Origin: CF-162 sp963667205
GTDB taxonomy: Bacteria > Chloroflexota > Dehalococcoidia > SM23-28-2 > RBG-16-64-32
Direction of reading: 5' to 3'
NCBI GenBank assembly: GCA_963667205.1
Contig: OY762959.1
Coordinates: 2,294,001 to 2,358,000, forward strand
Length of the DNA stretch: 64,000 bases
A program made the position numbers and the translations under genes. How positions within the stretch are numbered: position 1 is the first letter of the stretch; each line of letters begins with the position of its first letter. A model generated the notes under the pieces. It did no database searches. It had not been told where the DNA came from and saw only the letters and a program-made list of their open reading frames with translations. Positions 26,046-34,738 of this stretch are shown here, in pieces.

Positions 26046-27076
26046 CAGGCGTCCTCCAGCAGGTTGAGCAGCTCCCACTCGGTCTCGGCGGTGCGTCGGC
26101 CGATCGTCGCCAGTTCGACGGACTTCGAGAGGCCGTCCAGGTAGGCGCGCGCCTGCATGATGCAGAACACGCCCCAGCGCAGGTTGCCGAAGATCTCCCA
26201 CCAGTCGACGGCGGCCGCGTCAACCGCCCGGCCGCCGGCGGCCTCGTAGGCGCTGAAGAGCGCCTCGCGCTGGCCGACGCCGGCGACGGGCTTGTCGTCG
26301 TTCCCGAAGCGCCAGGAACGCACGCAGACCCAGGCCAGGTCTTCCATCGGGTCGCCGATGTGCGCCAGCTCCCAGTCCAGCACCGAGCGCACGCCTTCCG
26401 GGCCGACGATCAGGTTGCCCAGCCGGTAGTCGCTGTGCACGAGCGCTGGCTCGCCGGTGGCCGGCAGGTGTGCCTTGAGCCAGTGGATCGCCAGCTCGAA
26501 GGCGGGGTGTGGCTCAGGCGCGATCGAGCGAAACGCCCCCTCGATGCGCTGGAGTTCGCTCTCGGCGGGCGGCTTGCCGGCGAGGGGCTGTGCGAGGACG
26601 GCTGCCAGGTCTCCGGGCTGGACTCTGTGGATGGCCGCCAGGATCTCGCCGAGCTGCGCGGTCATCTCCTGACGAGCGCCGGCGTACTCGTCGTCGCAGA
26701 GGATGCGGCGGGCGATCGTCTCGCCGTCGACGCGCTCCATGAGAAAGAACGGTGCGCCCAGCGAGTCGTCCCCCATGAGGTGGACGCGCGGCACCGGCAC
26801 GCCCGCCGCGTGAGCCGCTTCGAGGAGGCGATACTCGGTCTCGCGCGTCATCAAGCCGGCGGTCTGGCGCTGGTCCGCGCGGGCGATCAGCGCCAGCCTC
26901 TCGGAGCGGCCGTCGGCGTGCTCGATGGCGGCGTCGAACGACCACGTCTGCCGCGAGGCGCCGCCGGTCAGCAGGCGCAGGTCGTCGATGCGCAGGGACT
27001 TCGCGTCGTGGGAGCGTTTGAGGAAGGCGCGGAGCTTCTCGCCGACTTCGTCCGGAGGTGCGGTCTTGCGCGGCAA
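26045..27076 (-). CDS. Phosphotransferase family protein (APH/ACAD10-like)
   Basis: A 343-residue kinase-like protein. It has LLTGGASRQTWSFDA (glycine loop), LVHSDYRLGNLIV (catalytic loop with Asp and Asn) and VLDWELAHIGDPMEDLAWV (metal-binding DWE). This is the ACAD10-N-terminal/acyl-CoA-associated subgroup, thought to phosphorylate hydroxyacyl substrates, rather than an antibiotic kinase. TTG start 27076 comes 3 nt after the upstream gene's stop. The run DUF7064-like gene, this gene and DUF6285 forms one operon. Confidence 0.9.
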   Translation of the reverse strand: MPRKTAPPDEVGEKLRAFLKRSHDAKSLRIDDLRLLTGGASRQTWSFDAAIEHADGRSERLALIARADQRQTAGLMTRETEYRLLEAAHAAGVPVPRVHLMGDDSLGAPFFLMERVDGETIARRILCDDEYAGARQEMTAQLGEILAAIHRVQPGDLAAVLAQPLAGKPPAESELQRIEGAFRSIAPEPHPAFELAIHWLKAHLPATGEPALVHSDYRLGNLIVGPEGVRSVLDWELAHIGDPMEDLAWVCVRSWRFGNDDKPVAGVGQREALFSAYEAAGGRAVDAAAVDWWEIFGNLRWGVFCIMQARAYLDGLSKSVELATIGRRTAETEWELLNLLEDA

Positions 27077-27079
27077 CGT

Positions 27080-28054
27080 CTACTGGATCTGGTCGAGGTA
27101 TTCGGAGATGCCGAGGCCGGTGTGGCCGAGGCAGGTGTACTCGGTCATCGCCTCGCCGATGTGGGTGACGTGGCCTTCGCGGCGGTTGCGCAGCGGGATG
27201 AAGCCGACCACCTTGCCCTCGATCGCCACCTGCTCGCCGTCCTCCAGCGTGACGTCCGCGCGCATCGCCCGCAGGATCCGATCGTCGGCGAGCTGCGACT
27301 CGATGCTGACGCCGGTGATGCGCGAGACGACGCCGTCGCGGATGACGACGCCCCATTCGGTGCGGTCGGTCTTCGTGCGGTTGATCTCGGAGACCATGAT
27401 GTTGAGCGCCGGGCCAAAGGAGCAGTTGAGCCAGCGATAGGAGAGGATGTTCTGCCAGTAGCGCGGGCCCCAGGAGTGGTCGCGCAGGCCGAAGCCGTCG
27501 ATCTCGGATGTCTCCCCGTCGATCGTGAGGCTGCCGGCGACGCGCATGTGCTGCTCGTAGTGGGCGCGGCCGAAGCCCTCTTCTTCGTTCTCGTGCGTGG
27601 CGTCGGTGCCGCGTGAGCCGAAGACCGGCGCGACGCCCTCGTAAGCGAGGTGGAGCTGCACTTTCTTGTGCGGGTTTTCGCGGAAGGCCTGGCCGGGGTC
27701 GGACATCTCTTCCGGAGTGGCGAGGAAGACGGAAGAGCCGTCGTACGTCGTGCGGTGGCGGACCATGGGCTCGATCGTCTCGAAGCGCATGCCGCCGCCG
27801 CCGTAGCCGTCGTTGTCCGCGATCTCGGGCCGCTTGTAGTTGAAGAGGACGCTGCCGTCGGGCTCGAAGAGGGAGAGCGTAACCTCTGCGTAGCCCTCGT
27901 TGGCGCGGTTGCCGACGCGCAGGAAGCCGCCGCGGCGCAAGCGATTGTCGAAGAAGTTGAAGTACATGCTCTCGTTGAAGTTCTTCTCGGGGCCGAGAGT
28001 GTGGGTGTAGTCGTCTTCGGGCTTGACGTTGCCGAAGACCCGTTCAGTGACCAC
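27080..28054 (-). CDS. DUF7064/DUF7065-like (AttH/CrtC-related) protein
   Basis: A 324-residue beta-rich protein with GPEKNFNESMYFNFFD, GFGLRDHSWGPRYW and a C-terminal half that includes GEAMTEYTCLGHTGLGISEY. Such proteins are lipocalin-like relatives of hydroxyneurosporene synthase (CrtC) and AttH and often lie in steroid or terpenoid catabolic clusters with APH-like kinases. Catalytic role is not established. GTG 28054 has an AGGAGG site, so I prefer it over the in-frame upstream codon at 28147. Confidence 0.78.
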   Translation of the reverse strand: MVTERVFGNVKPEDDYTHTLGPEKNFNESMYFNFFDNRLRRGGFLRVGNRANEGYAEVTLSLFEPDGSVLFNYKRPEIADNDGYGGGGMRFETIEPMVRHRTTYDGSSVFLATPEEMSDPGQAFRENPHKKVQLHLAYEGVAPVFGSRGTDATHENEEEGFGRAHYEQHMRVAGSLTIDGETSEIDGFGLRDHSWGPRYWQNILSYRWLNCSFGPALNIMVSEINRTKTDRTEWGVVIRDGVVSRITGVSIESQLADDRILRAMRADVTLEDGEQVAIEGKVVGFIPLRNRREGHVTHIGEAMTEYTCLGHTGLGISEYLDQIQ

Positions 28055-28166
28055 GGGGCGCCTCCTGCGATCTGTTGGGTTGTGCCTGCCGATAAGCGGG
28101 GCGATTGTAGCACGCCGATCCAGTACCAGAGCCCCACCTGGCGCCAACGCGCCTGATCGTCCGCGC

Positions 28167-29192
28167 CTAGGGCTGGACGAGCACCTTCTGGTAGTCGTCG
28201 CGGCTTCGCGTCATCGCCTCGAACGTTGCAGGCAGGTCGTCCAGAGACACCGTGCGAGAGATGAGCGGCGAGACGTCCACTTCGCCTGAACAGATGAGGT
28301 CGCGTGCCTCGGCGAACTCGTCGATGTAACCGAACGTGGCGATGATCGACTGCTCCTGCACGATCAGGTTCAGCAGGCCGATCGTGTACGGCAGGTCGAA
28401 GGAGCCGGCGATGACGATGCGGCCGGCGCGCCGGGTGGCGGCCAGCGCGTCGTCCATCGTGGGCGCGATGCCAACGGCCTCGATCGAGAGGTCGGCGCCC
28501 ATGCCGCCCGTCAGTTCGCGCACCTTGAGTGAGGCTGGTTGGGCGGCATCGACGACGTGGTCCGCGCCCAGCTCCAGCGCCAGCTGACGCCGCGACTCGG
28601 AGAGCTCGGAGACGATGACCGTTCCCGCTCCGGCCCGGCGGGCGGCGATCAGAGAGAGCAGGCCGATCGGCCCGCCGCCGGCGATGAAGACGGTCTCACC
28701 CGGCTTGAGCTGGCCGCGGTTCACGGCGCGCAGGGCGACGGCGAAAGGCTCTGTGAGCGCCGCCCTCTCCAGCCACTCCTCGCCCGGGATCGGCAGGCAC
28801 TGGCTGGCGCGCACTAGGCAGCGCTCCGCGTAGGCGCCCGGCACCATATAGCCCGTGCCGACCTGGGTCCCGCAGACGTTGCCCGCGCCGTGAGTGCAGT
28901 GCCAGCACGTCCCGCAGGGGGCGCCGGGGTGGACGACGACGGTGTCGCCCTCCCGCAGACCGTCGGCGCCTTCGCCAAGCGCCGCGATCGTGCCCGTGAA
29001 CTCGTGGCCGAGCACCGCCTGGAACACTCCGGCGGCGCGCATCGATGGCCCCTCGGCGGCGTACTCGTGAAGGTCGGAGCCGCAGATTCCGCAGTAGCTG
29101 ACCGCGACGACGGCTTGGCCCTGGGCAGGCTCGGGCTCGGGGGCGTCGCGTAGCTCCATTTCGCCCGGCTTAACGAAGGCCACTGCTTTCAT
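28167..29192 (-). CDS. Zinc-dependent medium-chain alcohol dehydrogenase
   Basis: A 341-residue MDR enzyme. Catalytic zinc ligands are in YCGICGSDLHEY and GHEFTG; the structural zinc loop CGTCWHCTHGAGNVC has all four cysteines; the NAD-binding motif is IAGGGPIGLL. It is closest in style to 2,3-butanediol/threonine/sorbitol dehydrogenases; substrate is unknown. I start at ATG 29192 (MKAVAFVKPGEMEL), the usual N-terminus, not at the longer upstream codon. It is divergent from the LLM oxidoreductase, with promoters overlapping in the ~95-bp gap. Confidence 0.94.
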   Translation of the reverse strand: MKAVAFVKPGEMELRDAPEPEPAQGQAVVAVSYCGICGSDLHEYAAEGPSMRAAGVFQAVLGHEFTGTIAALGEGADGLREGDTVVVHPGAPCGTCWHCTHGAGNVCGTQVGTGYMVPGAYAERCLVRASQCLPIPGEEWLERAALTEPFAVALRAVNRGQLKPGETVFIAGGGPIGLLSLIAARRAGAGTVIVSELSESRRQLALELGADHVVDAAQPASLKVRELTGGMGADLSIEAVGIAPTMDDALAATRRAGRIVIAGSFDLPYTIGLLNLIVQEQSIIATFGYIDEFAEARDLICSGEVDVSPLISRTVSLDDLPATFEAMTRSRDDYQKVLVQP

Positions 29193-29286
29193 GATCGCGC
29201 ACCAGCATAGCGCAGCCGAAGCGTGTTGGGCGAAGGCTCGCATATACTGCGGGATGCAAACGAAGGCGCAGACAGAAGGAAGTCCC

Positions 29287-30321
29287 ATGGCGAAGCAGAT
29301 GAAACTCGGACTCTCAACCGGTTACTGGAGCAGCGGCCCGCCCGGAGGCATCGAGCAGTCGATAGCCCTGGCGGAAGACCAGGGGTTCGACTCGATGTGG
29401 GCGGCGGAGGCCTATAGGTCGGATTGCCTGACGCCACTCGCCTGGTGGGGCGCGAACACGAGGAAGATCAAGCTCGGCACGTCGATCGCGCAGATCTCCG
29501 CGCGGACGCCGGCGGCCCTGGCAATGGCGGCGATGACCCTCGATCACCTCTCGGAGGGGCGCGTCATCCTCGGCATCGGCGCGTCCGGGCCGCAGGTGGT
29601 GGAGGGCTGGTACGGTCAGCCGTACACGAAGCCGCTGGAGCGCACCCGTGAGTACGTGGCGATCATGCGCAAGATCTTCGCGCGCGAGGAGCGCGTTGAG
29701 TTCGAGGGTAACCAGTTCCATCTCCCAGCACAGAACGGCGCTGGCCTCGGCAAGGCGCTGCGTAGCACGTTGCACCCGTTCCGGCCGGACATCCCGATCT
29801 ACCTGGCGGCCGAGGGGCCGAAGAACGTCGCGTTGGCGGCGGAGATCGCCGACGGCTGGCTGCCGATCCTCTTCTCGCCGAAGATGGACAAGTTCTACCG
29901 CGACGCGCTGGGCGCAGGATTCGCGAAGAACGGCGCGCGGGAAGAGGGGTTCGAAATAGCCTCGATGGTGCCGATCATCGTCACGGAGGACGTGGAGGCG
30001 GCCGCGAACTTCGTGCGGCCGATGCTCTCCTTGTACATGGGCGGCATGGGCGCGAAGGGCGTGAATTTCCACTACGACGTTTTCGTGCGGCTGGGCTACG
30101 AGGAGGTGGCGGCGAAGGTGCAGGAGCTCTACCTGCAGGGGAAGAAGGAAGAAGCCACGGCCTCGATCCCGCTGCCGCTCGTCGAAGACGTGGCGCTCAT
30201 CGGCCCGCCCGGCAAGATCAAGGACGAGCTGCCCAGGTGGAAGGACACCTGCCTGACTACGATGCTGCTGAGCGGCCCGCCGCAGATGCTGGAGACGGTC
30301 GCAAACCTGGTGAACGGCTAG
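29287..30321 (+). CDS. LLM-class flavin-dependent oxidoreductase
   Basis: A 344-residue luciferase-like TIM barrel with LGLSTGYWSSGPPGGIEQ, DSMWAAEAYRSDCLTPLAW, LGTSIAQISARTPAALAMAA and GASGPQVVEGWYG, typical of the F420-dependent branch. These enzymes use FMN or F420 to oxidise or reduce diverse small molecules. ATG 29287 has an AGAAGGAAG site. An upstream in-frame ATG at 29254 lies 5 nt after a TATACT box and could be a leaderless alternative start adding 11 residues. Confidence 0.92.
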   Translation: MAKQMKLGLSTGYWSSGPPGGIEQSIALAEDQGFDSMWAAEAYRSDCLTPLAWWGANTRKIKLGTSIAQISARTPAALAMAAMTLDHLSEGRVILGIGASGPQVVEGWYGQPYTKPLERTREYVAIMRKIFAREERVEFEGNQFHLPAQNGAGLGKALRSTLHPFRPDIPIYLAAEGPKNVALAAEIADGWLPILFSPKMDKFYRDALGAGFAKNGAREEGFEIASMVPIIVTEDVEAAANFVRPMLSLYMGGMGAKGVNFHYDVFVRLGYEEVAAKVQELYLQGKKEEATASIPLPLVEDVALIGPPGKIKDELPRWKDTCLTTMLLSGPPQMLETVANLVNG

Positions 30322-30326
30322 CCGAA

Positions 30327-30352
30327 GCGCCGGCCGTTGCGACGGTCGGCGC
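30327..30352. terminator. Hairpin between convergent LLM and lepB genes
   Basis: GCGCCGGCCGT pairs with ACGGTCGGCGC (one G-U) around TGCG. It occupies most of the 44-bp gap between the two stop codons, without a T run. A plausible two-way terminator. Confidence 0.45.
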
Positions 30353-30365
30353 CGGAAGGGTGCGG

Positions 30366-31031
30366 CTAGTAAGTGAAGAGGACCTTGCCTACGACGTCGG
30401 ACCGCGCCACCGTCCAGCCCTGGCGCGAATCGACGCTCTGGTCCCGGTTGTCGCCGAGCACGAAGTAGTGCCCGTCCTGGATAAAGACTTCGTCGCAGAT
30501 CTGCAGGCAGGCTGTCGGCGCCGGCGCGTACGGCTCGTCCAGCAGCTGGCCGTTGACGTACACTCGGCCGTTCGTGATCCTCACCGTATCGCCGGGCAGG
30601 CCGATGACGCGCTTGACGAGCCGCTGGTTGCTCACCGGGGAGCCGAAGACGATAACGTCGCCGTGACCGGGCGAGCCCCAGCGCAGATCGGACGAATCGT
30701 ATAGCGGCAGCCAGTCGAAGAGCCCGAAGTCAACCTCTCCGTAGGCGATGCGCGCCACGAGCAGGTTGTCGCCGGCTGTCAGCTCCGGTTCCATGCTGCT
30801 CCCCAGTGCCTCGAACGAGCGGAACGAAAGCGCGAACACCAGGATGAGGGCGCAGGCGGCCAGCGTGCCCGCCATCAGCCGTGGCATCCACCGCGAGAGG
30901 TTAGCGGGCGAGTCTACCCGTGGCGATGGCGCGCCAACGGCCTCGACGCGATCCGGTCCCGTGAGCGTCGTTTCCCAGTCATGCGCGGTCATCCCCCGCC
31001 GCAGCACGACGCGGTCTTCGTCTTTCTTCAT
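30366..31031 (-). CDS. lepB: Signal peptidase I
   Basis: A 221-residue type I signal peptidase. A single N-terminal membrane helix (residues ~50-70) precedes the catalytic Ser in GSSMEPELTAGD, the Lys in NQRLVKRVIGLPGD, and the GDNRDQSVDSR box. It removes signal peptides of Sec and Tat substrates, of which this window encodes several. The cytoplasmic N-terminus (~48 residues) is longer than usual, so a downstream start is possible. Confidence 0.96.
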   Translation of the reverse strand: MKKDEDRVVLRRGMTAHDWETTLTGPDRVEAVGAPSPRVDSPANLSRWMPRLMAGTLAACALILVFALSFRSFEALGSSMEPELTAGDNLLVARIAYGEVDFGLFDWLPLYDSSDLRWGSPGHGDVIVFGSPVSNQRLVKRVIGLPGDTVRITNGRVYVNGQLLDEPYAPAPTACLQICDEVFIQDGHYFVLGDNRDQSVDSRQGWTVARSDVVGKVLFTY

Positions 31032-31109
31032 CTACCCGGCAAACATCCTGCGAACCAGTGTCGTTACTGTGCCGTGGACGCGTTTACCGATCGTCTACGC
31101 GCCGCGCTC

Positions 31110-31833
31110 CTAAAGGCCGGCCCAGAACTCCTCGAGGGCCGCCGCCGCTTCGGACGGCTTCTCTAGCGGCCACCAGTGCGCGGCGTCGTCGAAGATGAGC
31201 AGGCGCGAGCCGGTGCGTTCTGCCATCTTGCGCGCGAAATCAACCTGCATGTACGGGTCTTTTCCGCCCCAGATAAGGGAGGCCCGGCCGGTCGATGTTC
31301 CTGGTGTCAGGCTGCCACTCTTTGCCAACCTCGGTAGCAGACCGGTAGAGCTTGAGGATGCAGTCCTTCATCGTGTCGTCGACGTTGCCTGCCGTGACGC
31401 CGGCGTGCTCGGCCGGGACACCGGCGGCTGCCATGCCCGTCTCCAGCACGGCACCGGCGAACGCCTGCATCACCTGCTCGCCGACTCCCGGCGTCTGCCA
31501 GGAACGAGCCATGTCGTGCCACACGTAATCCTCGTCGATCGCGCCGCCACCAATCGCCCAGCTACGGACGAGGTCCGGCCGCAGCGAGACGAGACGCGCG
31601 GTGAGCAGCGCGCCCCAATCGTGACCGACGATGTCGACGGGCTCGCCGGCCTTCTCTACCTCGGCGATGAGCCAGCTGGCGTACTCTTCTTTGGTCGCGC
31701 CCCAGCCGTCCGGGACGGGCGAGCCGAAGCCGGGCAGGTCGACGGCGGTAACGTCATCGCGGGAGAGGTCAGGCCGGAGGGCGTCCCAGACGTGGTGGGT
31801 GTCGGGCACGCCGTGGACGAGAATGGCGGGCAT
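31110..31833 (-). pseudogene. Alpha/beta hydrolase (haloalkane dehalogenase / epoxide hydrolase-like), frameshifted
   Basis: The N-terminal part has the oxyanion HGVPDTHHVWD, DLPGFG and the nucleophile elbow VGHDWGALL with Asp. After RNIDRPGL the frame shifts near 31279-31283. The missing C-terminus, IWGGKDPYMQVDF and the catalytic His region FDDAAHWWPLEKP, continues in another frame to a stop at 31110. Removing one C from the CTCCCTT stretch restores a protein of about 240 residues. The start has an AAGGAG site. Real decay or a consensus error. Confidence 0.8.
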
Positions 31834-31995
31834 GGGCTTCTCCTTCGGTCAGCTGTTCGCTGAGGCAGAGTCTAGGTCGGGACTAGGCCGGGAGTCCAGC
31901 GGGCAAGCGATTGCGCGAGGGGATGCTGACACACTTGAGGCGCAGAAGCGAGGCCGAAGGCACTTTGCCGGTGGGGCTCCGCGGAGGAGTTCAGT

Positions 31996-32160
31996 ATGGT
32001 TGCGGAAGCAGCCGCGACGTTCTCTGGGGTGATAGTGACTGTGGACGGAAGCCAGCACTCGGAGTCCGCCCTGCCCATCGCAGCCGCCCTCGCTCGCGGA
32101 CTGCCCTGAGGCCTGACGGTCGTCAAGGCGGTCGAGGCCGATGAGGAGTCGGACAGGCGG
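31996..32160 (+). pseudogene. Universal stress protein N-terminal fragment with an in-frame UGA
   Basis: A GGAGGAG site precedes ATG 31996. The peptide VIVTVDGSQHSESALPIAAA is the start of a UspA domain. It stops at TGA 32107, yet the same frame continues with GLTVVKAVEADEE, the next UspA strand, before similarity ends near 32160. Homologues have no cysteine at the UGA position, so this looks like a decayed fragment rather than another selenoprotein. It abuts a different gene fragment. Confidence 0.6.
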
Positions 32161-32167
32161 TATGTAG

Positions 32168-32380
32168 GTCTTCGGCACCGTGAAGAAGTACTCCGACACC
32201 CTGCTCATCTTCCTGCTCAAGGCCCTCAACCCCGAGAAGTACCGCGACCGCCGCGAGATCTCCGGCCCCGACGGCGACGCGAGTGAGACCACGGGCACGA
32301 TAATCAACGTGACGGTGGACGAGGCGATGGTCGCCGAGGCGACGGCGATGAAGCCCAAGTCACCGGCAACGACTGCCTGA
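32168..32380 (+). pseudogene. Phage-like protein C-terminal fragment
   Basis: The peptide KKYSDTLLIFLLKALNPEKY is a recurring segment of small phage proteins encoded near the terminase genes. Here only about 70 residues remain, directly after a stop codon, with no ribosome site or credible start. The tail (TIINVTVDEAMVAEATAMKP) is open to TGA 32380. This suggests a phage remnant beside the UspA fragment. Confidence 0.5.
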
Positions 32381-32758
32381 TCGTCCGGTGAGGCGATGTG
32401 TGCTGAAGCCCGCTTAGCCTCCCTGTTCAACTTGCCCTACAATTCGGAGAGCGCGCAGAAGAAGCAGCAGGGCTTCGTAGAGCGTAAGCTCGACGTGATG
32501 TCTCCCGCCAGCGCTGTGTCCATTCTTCTGATCGACTGGGTAGTCGACGGTCTCGACATCTTCGTGGACGCCGTCGACAGCAGTGAACATTCCACCTAGT
32601 TATCTATCGTAAACGCCATGTGTCGAATCATTAGATGATCAACAGCCCTCTAACTAATGCAGGTCGGCCTTAGATCGGGCGCCCGATCTTTGACACCTCT
32701 AATGACATACATCACTATTGTCCGTGCTCAGACGCACTTTCAATACGGGGGAGATCGC
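32381..32758. other. Intergenic stretch without recognisable gene
   Basis: About 380 bp, visibly lower in GC than its surroundings. A 67-codon frame at 32396-32599 has no ribosome site and no family I recognise. No RNA gene, repeat or hairpin of note was seen. Confidence 0.5.
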
Positions 32759-32875
32759 TTGCGCTGCCCATCTTGCAACTATGAAAACCGTGATGATGCC
32801 ACCTTCTGTGGTGAGTGTGGACTCGACGTTGAGCTGAAGGGCTTTCAGGCCCGCATCGGGTCTACGGCGTTGTAG
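32759..32875 (+). CDS. Zinc-ribbon mini-protein or truncated zinc-ribbon N-terminus
   Basis: A TTG start with GGGGGAG 5 nt upstream leads into a 38-residue peptide carrying RCPSCNYENRDDATFCGECG, a four-cysteine zinc ribbon. Such ribbons open many multi-domain proteins in this group, for example adenylate-cyclase/TPR proteins, so this may be a broken-off N-terminus instead of a complete gene. It lies 18 bp before the acyl-CoA synthetase gene on the same strand. Confidence 0.5.
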   Translation: MRCPSCNYENRDDATFCGECGLDVELKGFQARIGSTAL

Positions 32876-32893
32876 TCGGGGAAGAGTAGCGCG

Positions 32894-34471
32894 TTGGAAG
32901 TCCCCCTACTGATCAGCGATTTTCTTCGCCGCTCCGGGAAGCTGTACCCAGACAAGACGGCGATTGTGGACGGCGACCAGCGCTTCACGTATCGGCAGTT
33001 CCAGGAGCGAGTAAATCAGCTTGGCCACGCCCTGCTCTCTCTTGGCGTGGGCGAGGGCGACCGGGTCTGTATCCTGAGCCCGAACTCGCACTTCTTTCTC
33101 GAAGCCTACTACGGGGTCGTCCAGATCGGCGCCGTCATCGTGCCGCTGAACTACCGGCTCGTTAGCTCCGATCACGAGTACATCATCAACCATGCAGGCG
33201 TGAAGGCAGTGCTGGTCGATTACGAATTCACGGAGATGATCGATGACATCCGGCCGAACCTGAATACTGTCGAGCACTTGATCGTCGCTCAGGATGAGGG
33301 GCCGGTGCCGGACGGCTGGCTCTCGTGGGAGGAACTGATCGCGAGCCAGCCTACGACCGCGACGCCCGCGATCGAGCAGGACGAGAACGACACCACGTCG
33401 ATCAACTACACTTCCGGCACGACGGCGCAGCCCAAGGGCGTAATGCTCACGCACCGGAACTGCTACATCAACGCCTACAACTTCATCGCCCACCTCGGTA
33501 TCAGCCACGACGAAGTAGAGCTTTGGACGCTGCCGATGTTTCATGCCAACGGCTGGGGCGGGCCGTTCGCGATTACCGCGATGGGAGCGACGCACGTTGT
33601 GCTGCGGGCGATAGACGCGGCGACGATCTACGGGCTGATCGAGAAAGAGGGCGTTACGTTCGCCTGCATGGCCCCGGCTGTCCTTAGCGTCGTCCTCAAC
33701 TACGGAGATCGAGACAAGCACGACATTACGACAAGGCCCAGGTTCGTGATTGCGGGCGCGCCGCCGCCAGCGTCGTTTATCAAGCGGCTCGAAGAAGAGA
33801 TTGGCTGGGAGTTCCTCCAGATCTACGGTCTAACGGAGACGGCGCCGATTCTGACCGTTTCGCGCCCTGACCACTCAACGAAGCAGGCCGATTACACGCG
33901 CCGCGCGCGAGCCGGCGGCGAAGCGATCGGTGTCGATGTCCAGGTGCTAGACGACAACGGCGATCCGGTTCCGCAGGACGGAGTGACCGTCGGGGAGATC
34001 TGTGCGAGGTCGAACGTGGTCCTCAAAGGCTACTGGGAGCAGCCGGAAGAGACGGCAGAGGCGATTCACGATGGCTACTTTCACACGGGTGATCTCGGCG
34101 TCTGGGATGAGTTCGGCAACGTAAACATCGTCGACCGCAAGAAGGATGTGATCATTTCCGGCGGGGAGAACATCAGCTCGCCCGAGATCGAGGATGCCTT
34201 GTACAAGCACGAGGCTGTCCTCGAATGCGCGGTTATCGGCGTCCCAAGCGAGAAATGGGGTGAGACACCGAAGGCGCTGATCGTGTTGAAGGACGGACAG
34301 GCGGCCAGCGAAGACGAGATCATCGGCTTCGCGCGGGATCACCTCGCCCACTTCAAGTGCCCGACGTCGGTTGACTTCGTCGCGTCACTTCCTCGGACGG
34401 CGACCGGGAAGCTGCAGAAGTTCTTGATCCGCGAACCGTTCTGGCAGGGAGTCGATCGGCGGGTCGGCTAG
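32894..34471 (+). CDS. Acyl-CoA synthetase (AMP-forming, fatty acid-CoA ligase type)
   Basis: A 525-residue ANL-superfamily ligase. The P-loop is NYTSGTTAQPKGVMLTH, followed by LQIYGLTETAPI, GYFHTGDLGVWDEFGNV, DRKKDVIISGGENISSPEIE and the catalytic lysine in PRTATGKLQKFLI. It activates a carboxylic acid, probably a medium/long-chain or branched acid, to the CoA thioester. The TTG start is supported by a purine-rich GGGGAAGAG site. No partner enzymes lie alongside. Confidence 0.95.
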   Translation: MEVPLLISDFLRRSGKLYPDKTAIVDGDQRFTYRQFQERVNQLGHALLSLGVGEGDRVCILSPNSHFFLEAYYGVVQIGAVIVPLNYRLVSSDHEYIINHAGVKAVLVDYEFTEMIDDIRPNLNTVEHLIVAQDEGPVPDGWLSWEELIASQPTTATPAIEQDENDTTSINYTSGTTAQPKGVMLTHRNCYINAYNFIAHLGISHDEVELWTLPMFHANGWGGPFAITAMGATHVVLRAIDAATIYGLIEKEGVTFACMAPAVLSVVLNYGDRDKHDITTRPRFVIAGAPPPASFIKRLEEEIGWEFLQIYGLTETAPILTVSRPDHSTKQADYTRRARAGGEAIGVDVQVLDDNGDPVPQDGVTVGEICARSNVVLKGYWEQPEETAEAIHDGYFHTGDLGVWDEFGNVNIVDRKKDVIISGGENISSPEIEDALYKHEAVLECAVIGVPSEKWGETPKALIVLKDGQAASEDEIIGFARDHLAHFKCPTSVDFVASLPRTATGKLQKFLIREPFWQGVDRRVG

Positions 34472-34738
34472 CGCGGCTGGCGGCACGCCAGGTCGATCCC
34501 AATCAATGGTTGCAGCAGACCGACATGCCGAAGCTGCTCTTCCACGTCTCGCCCGGTGTCTTCCTCAGTCTAAAACACTGGCCGCCGGGCCCGTGCCGCC
34601 GAGATTCGGTGCAAGGGCACACTGGGCTCGCAGCTGGACAGAGGTCATTTCAGCAATTCACGTCAAGCGAAATTCGGAATGGACGTGAATCCGTTTGTGG
34701 TTGGAGGATCTCACAAACGCGAGTAGGAGCCGACCGGC

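Noticed and set aside
32107..32109. In-frame UGA in the UspA fragment as a fourth selenocysteine
   Set aside because: UspA has no conserved cysteine there, no clear hairpin follows at the right distance, and the frame loses similarity 50 nt later next to another fragment. It is decay.
32396..32599. 67-codon frame as a small gene
   Set aside because: No ribosome site, no recognisable family, and it lies in the fragment-rich region.
34472..34738. Gap between acyl-CoA synthetase and ABC genes as a hidden small gene
   Set aside because: Frames there have no ribosome site or similarity; I see nothing in it.
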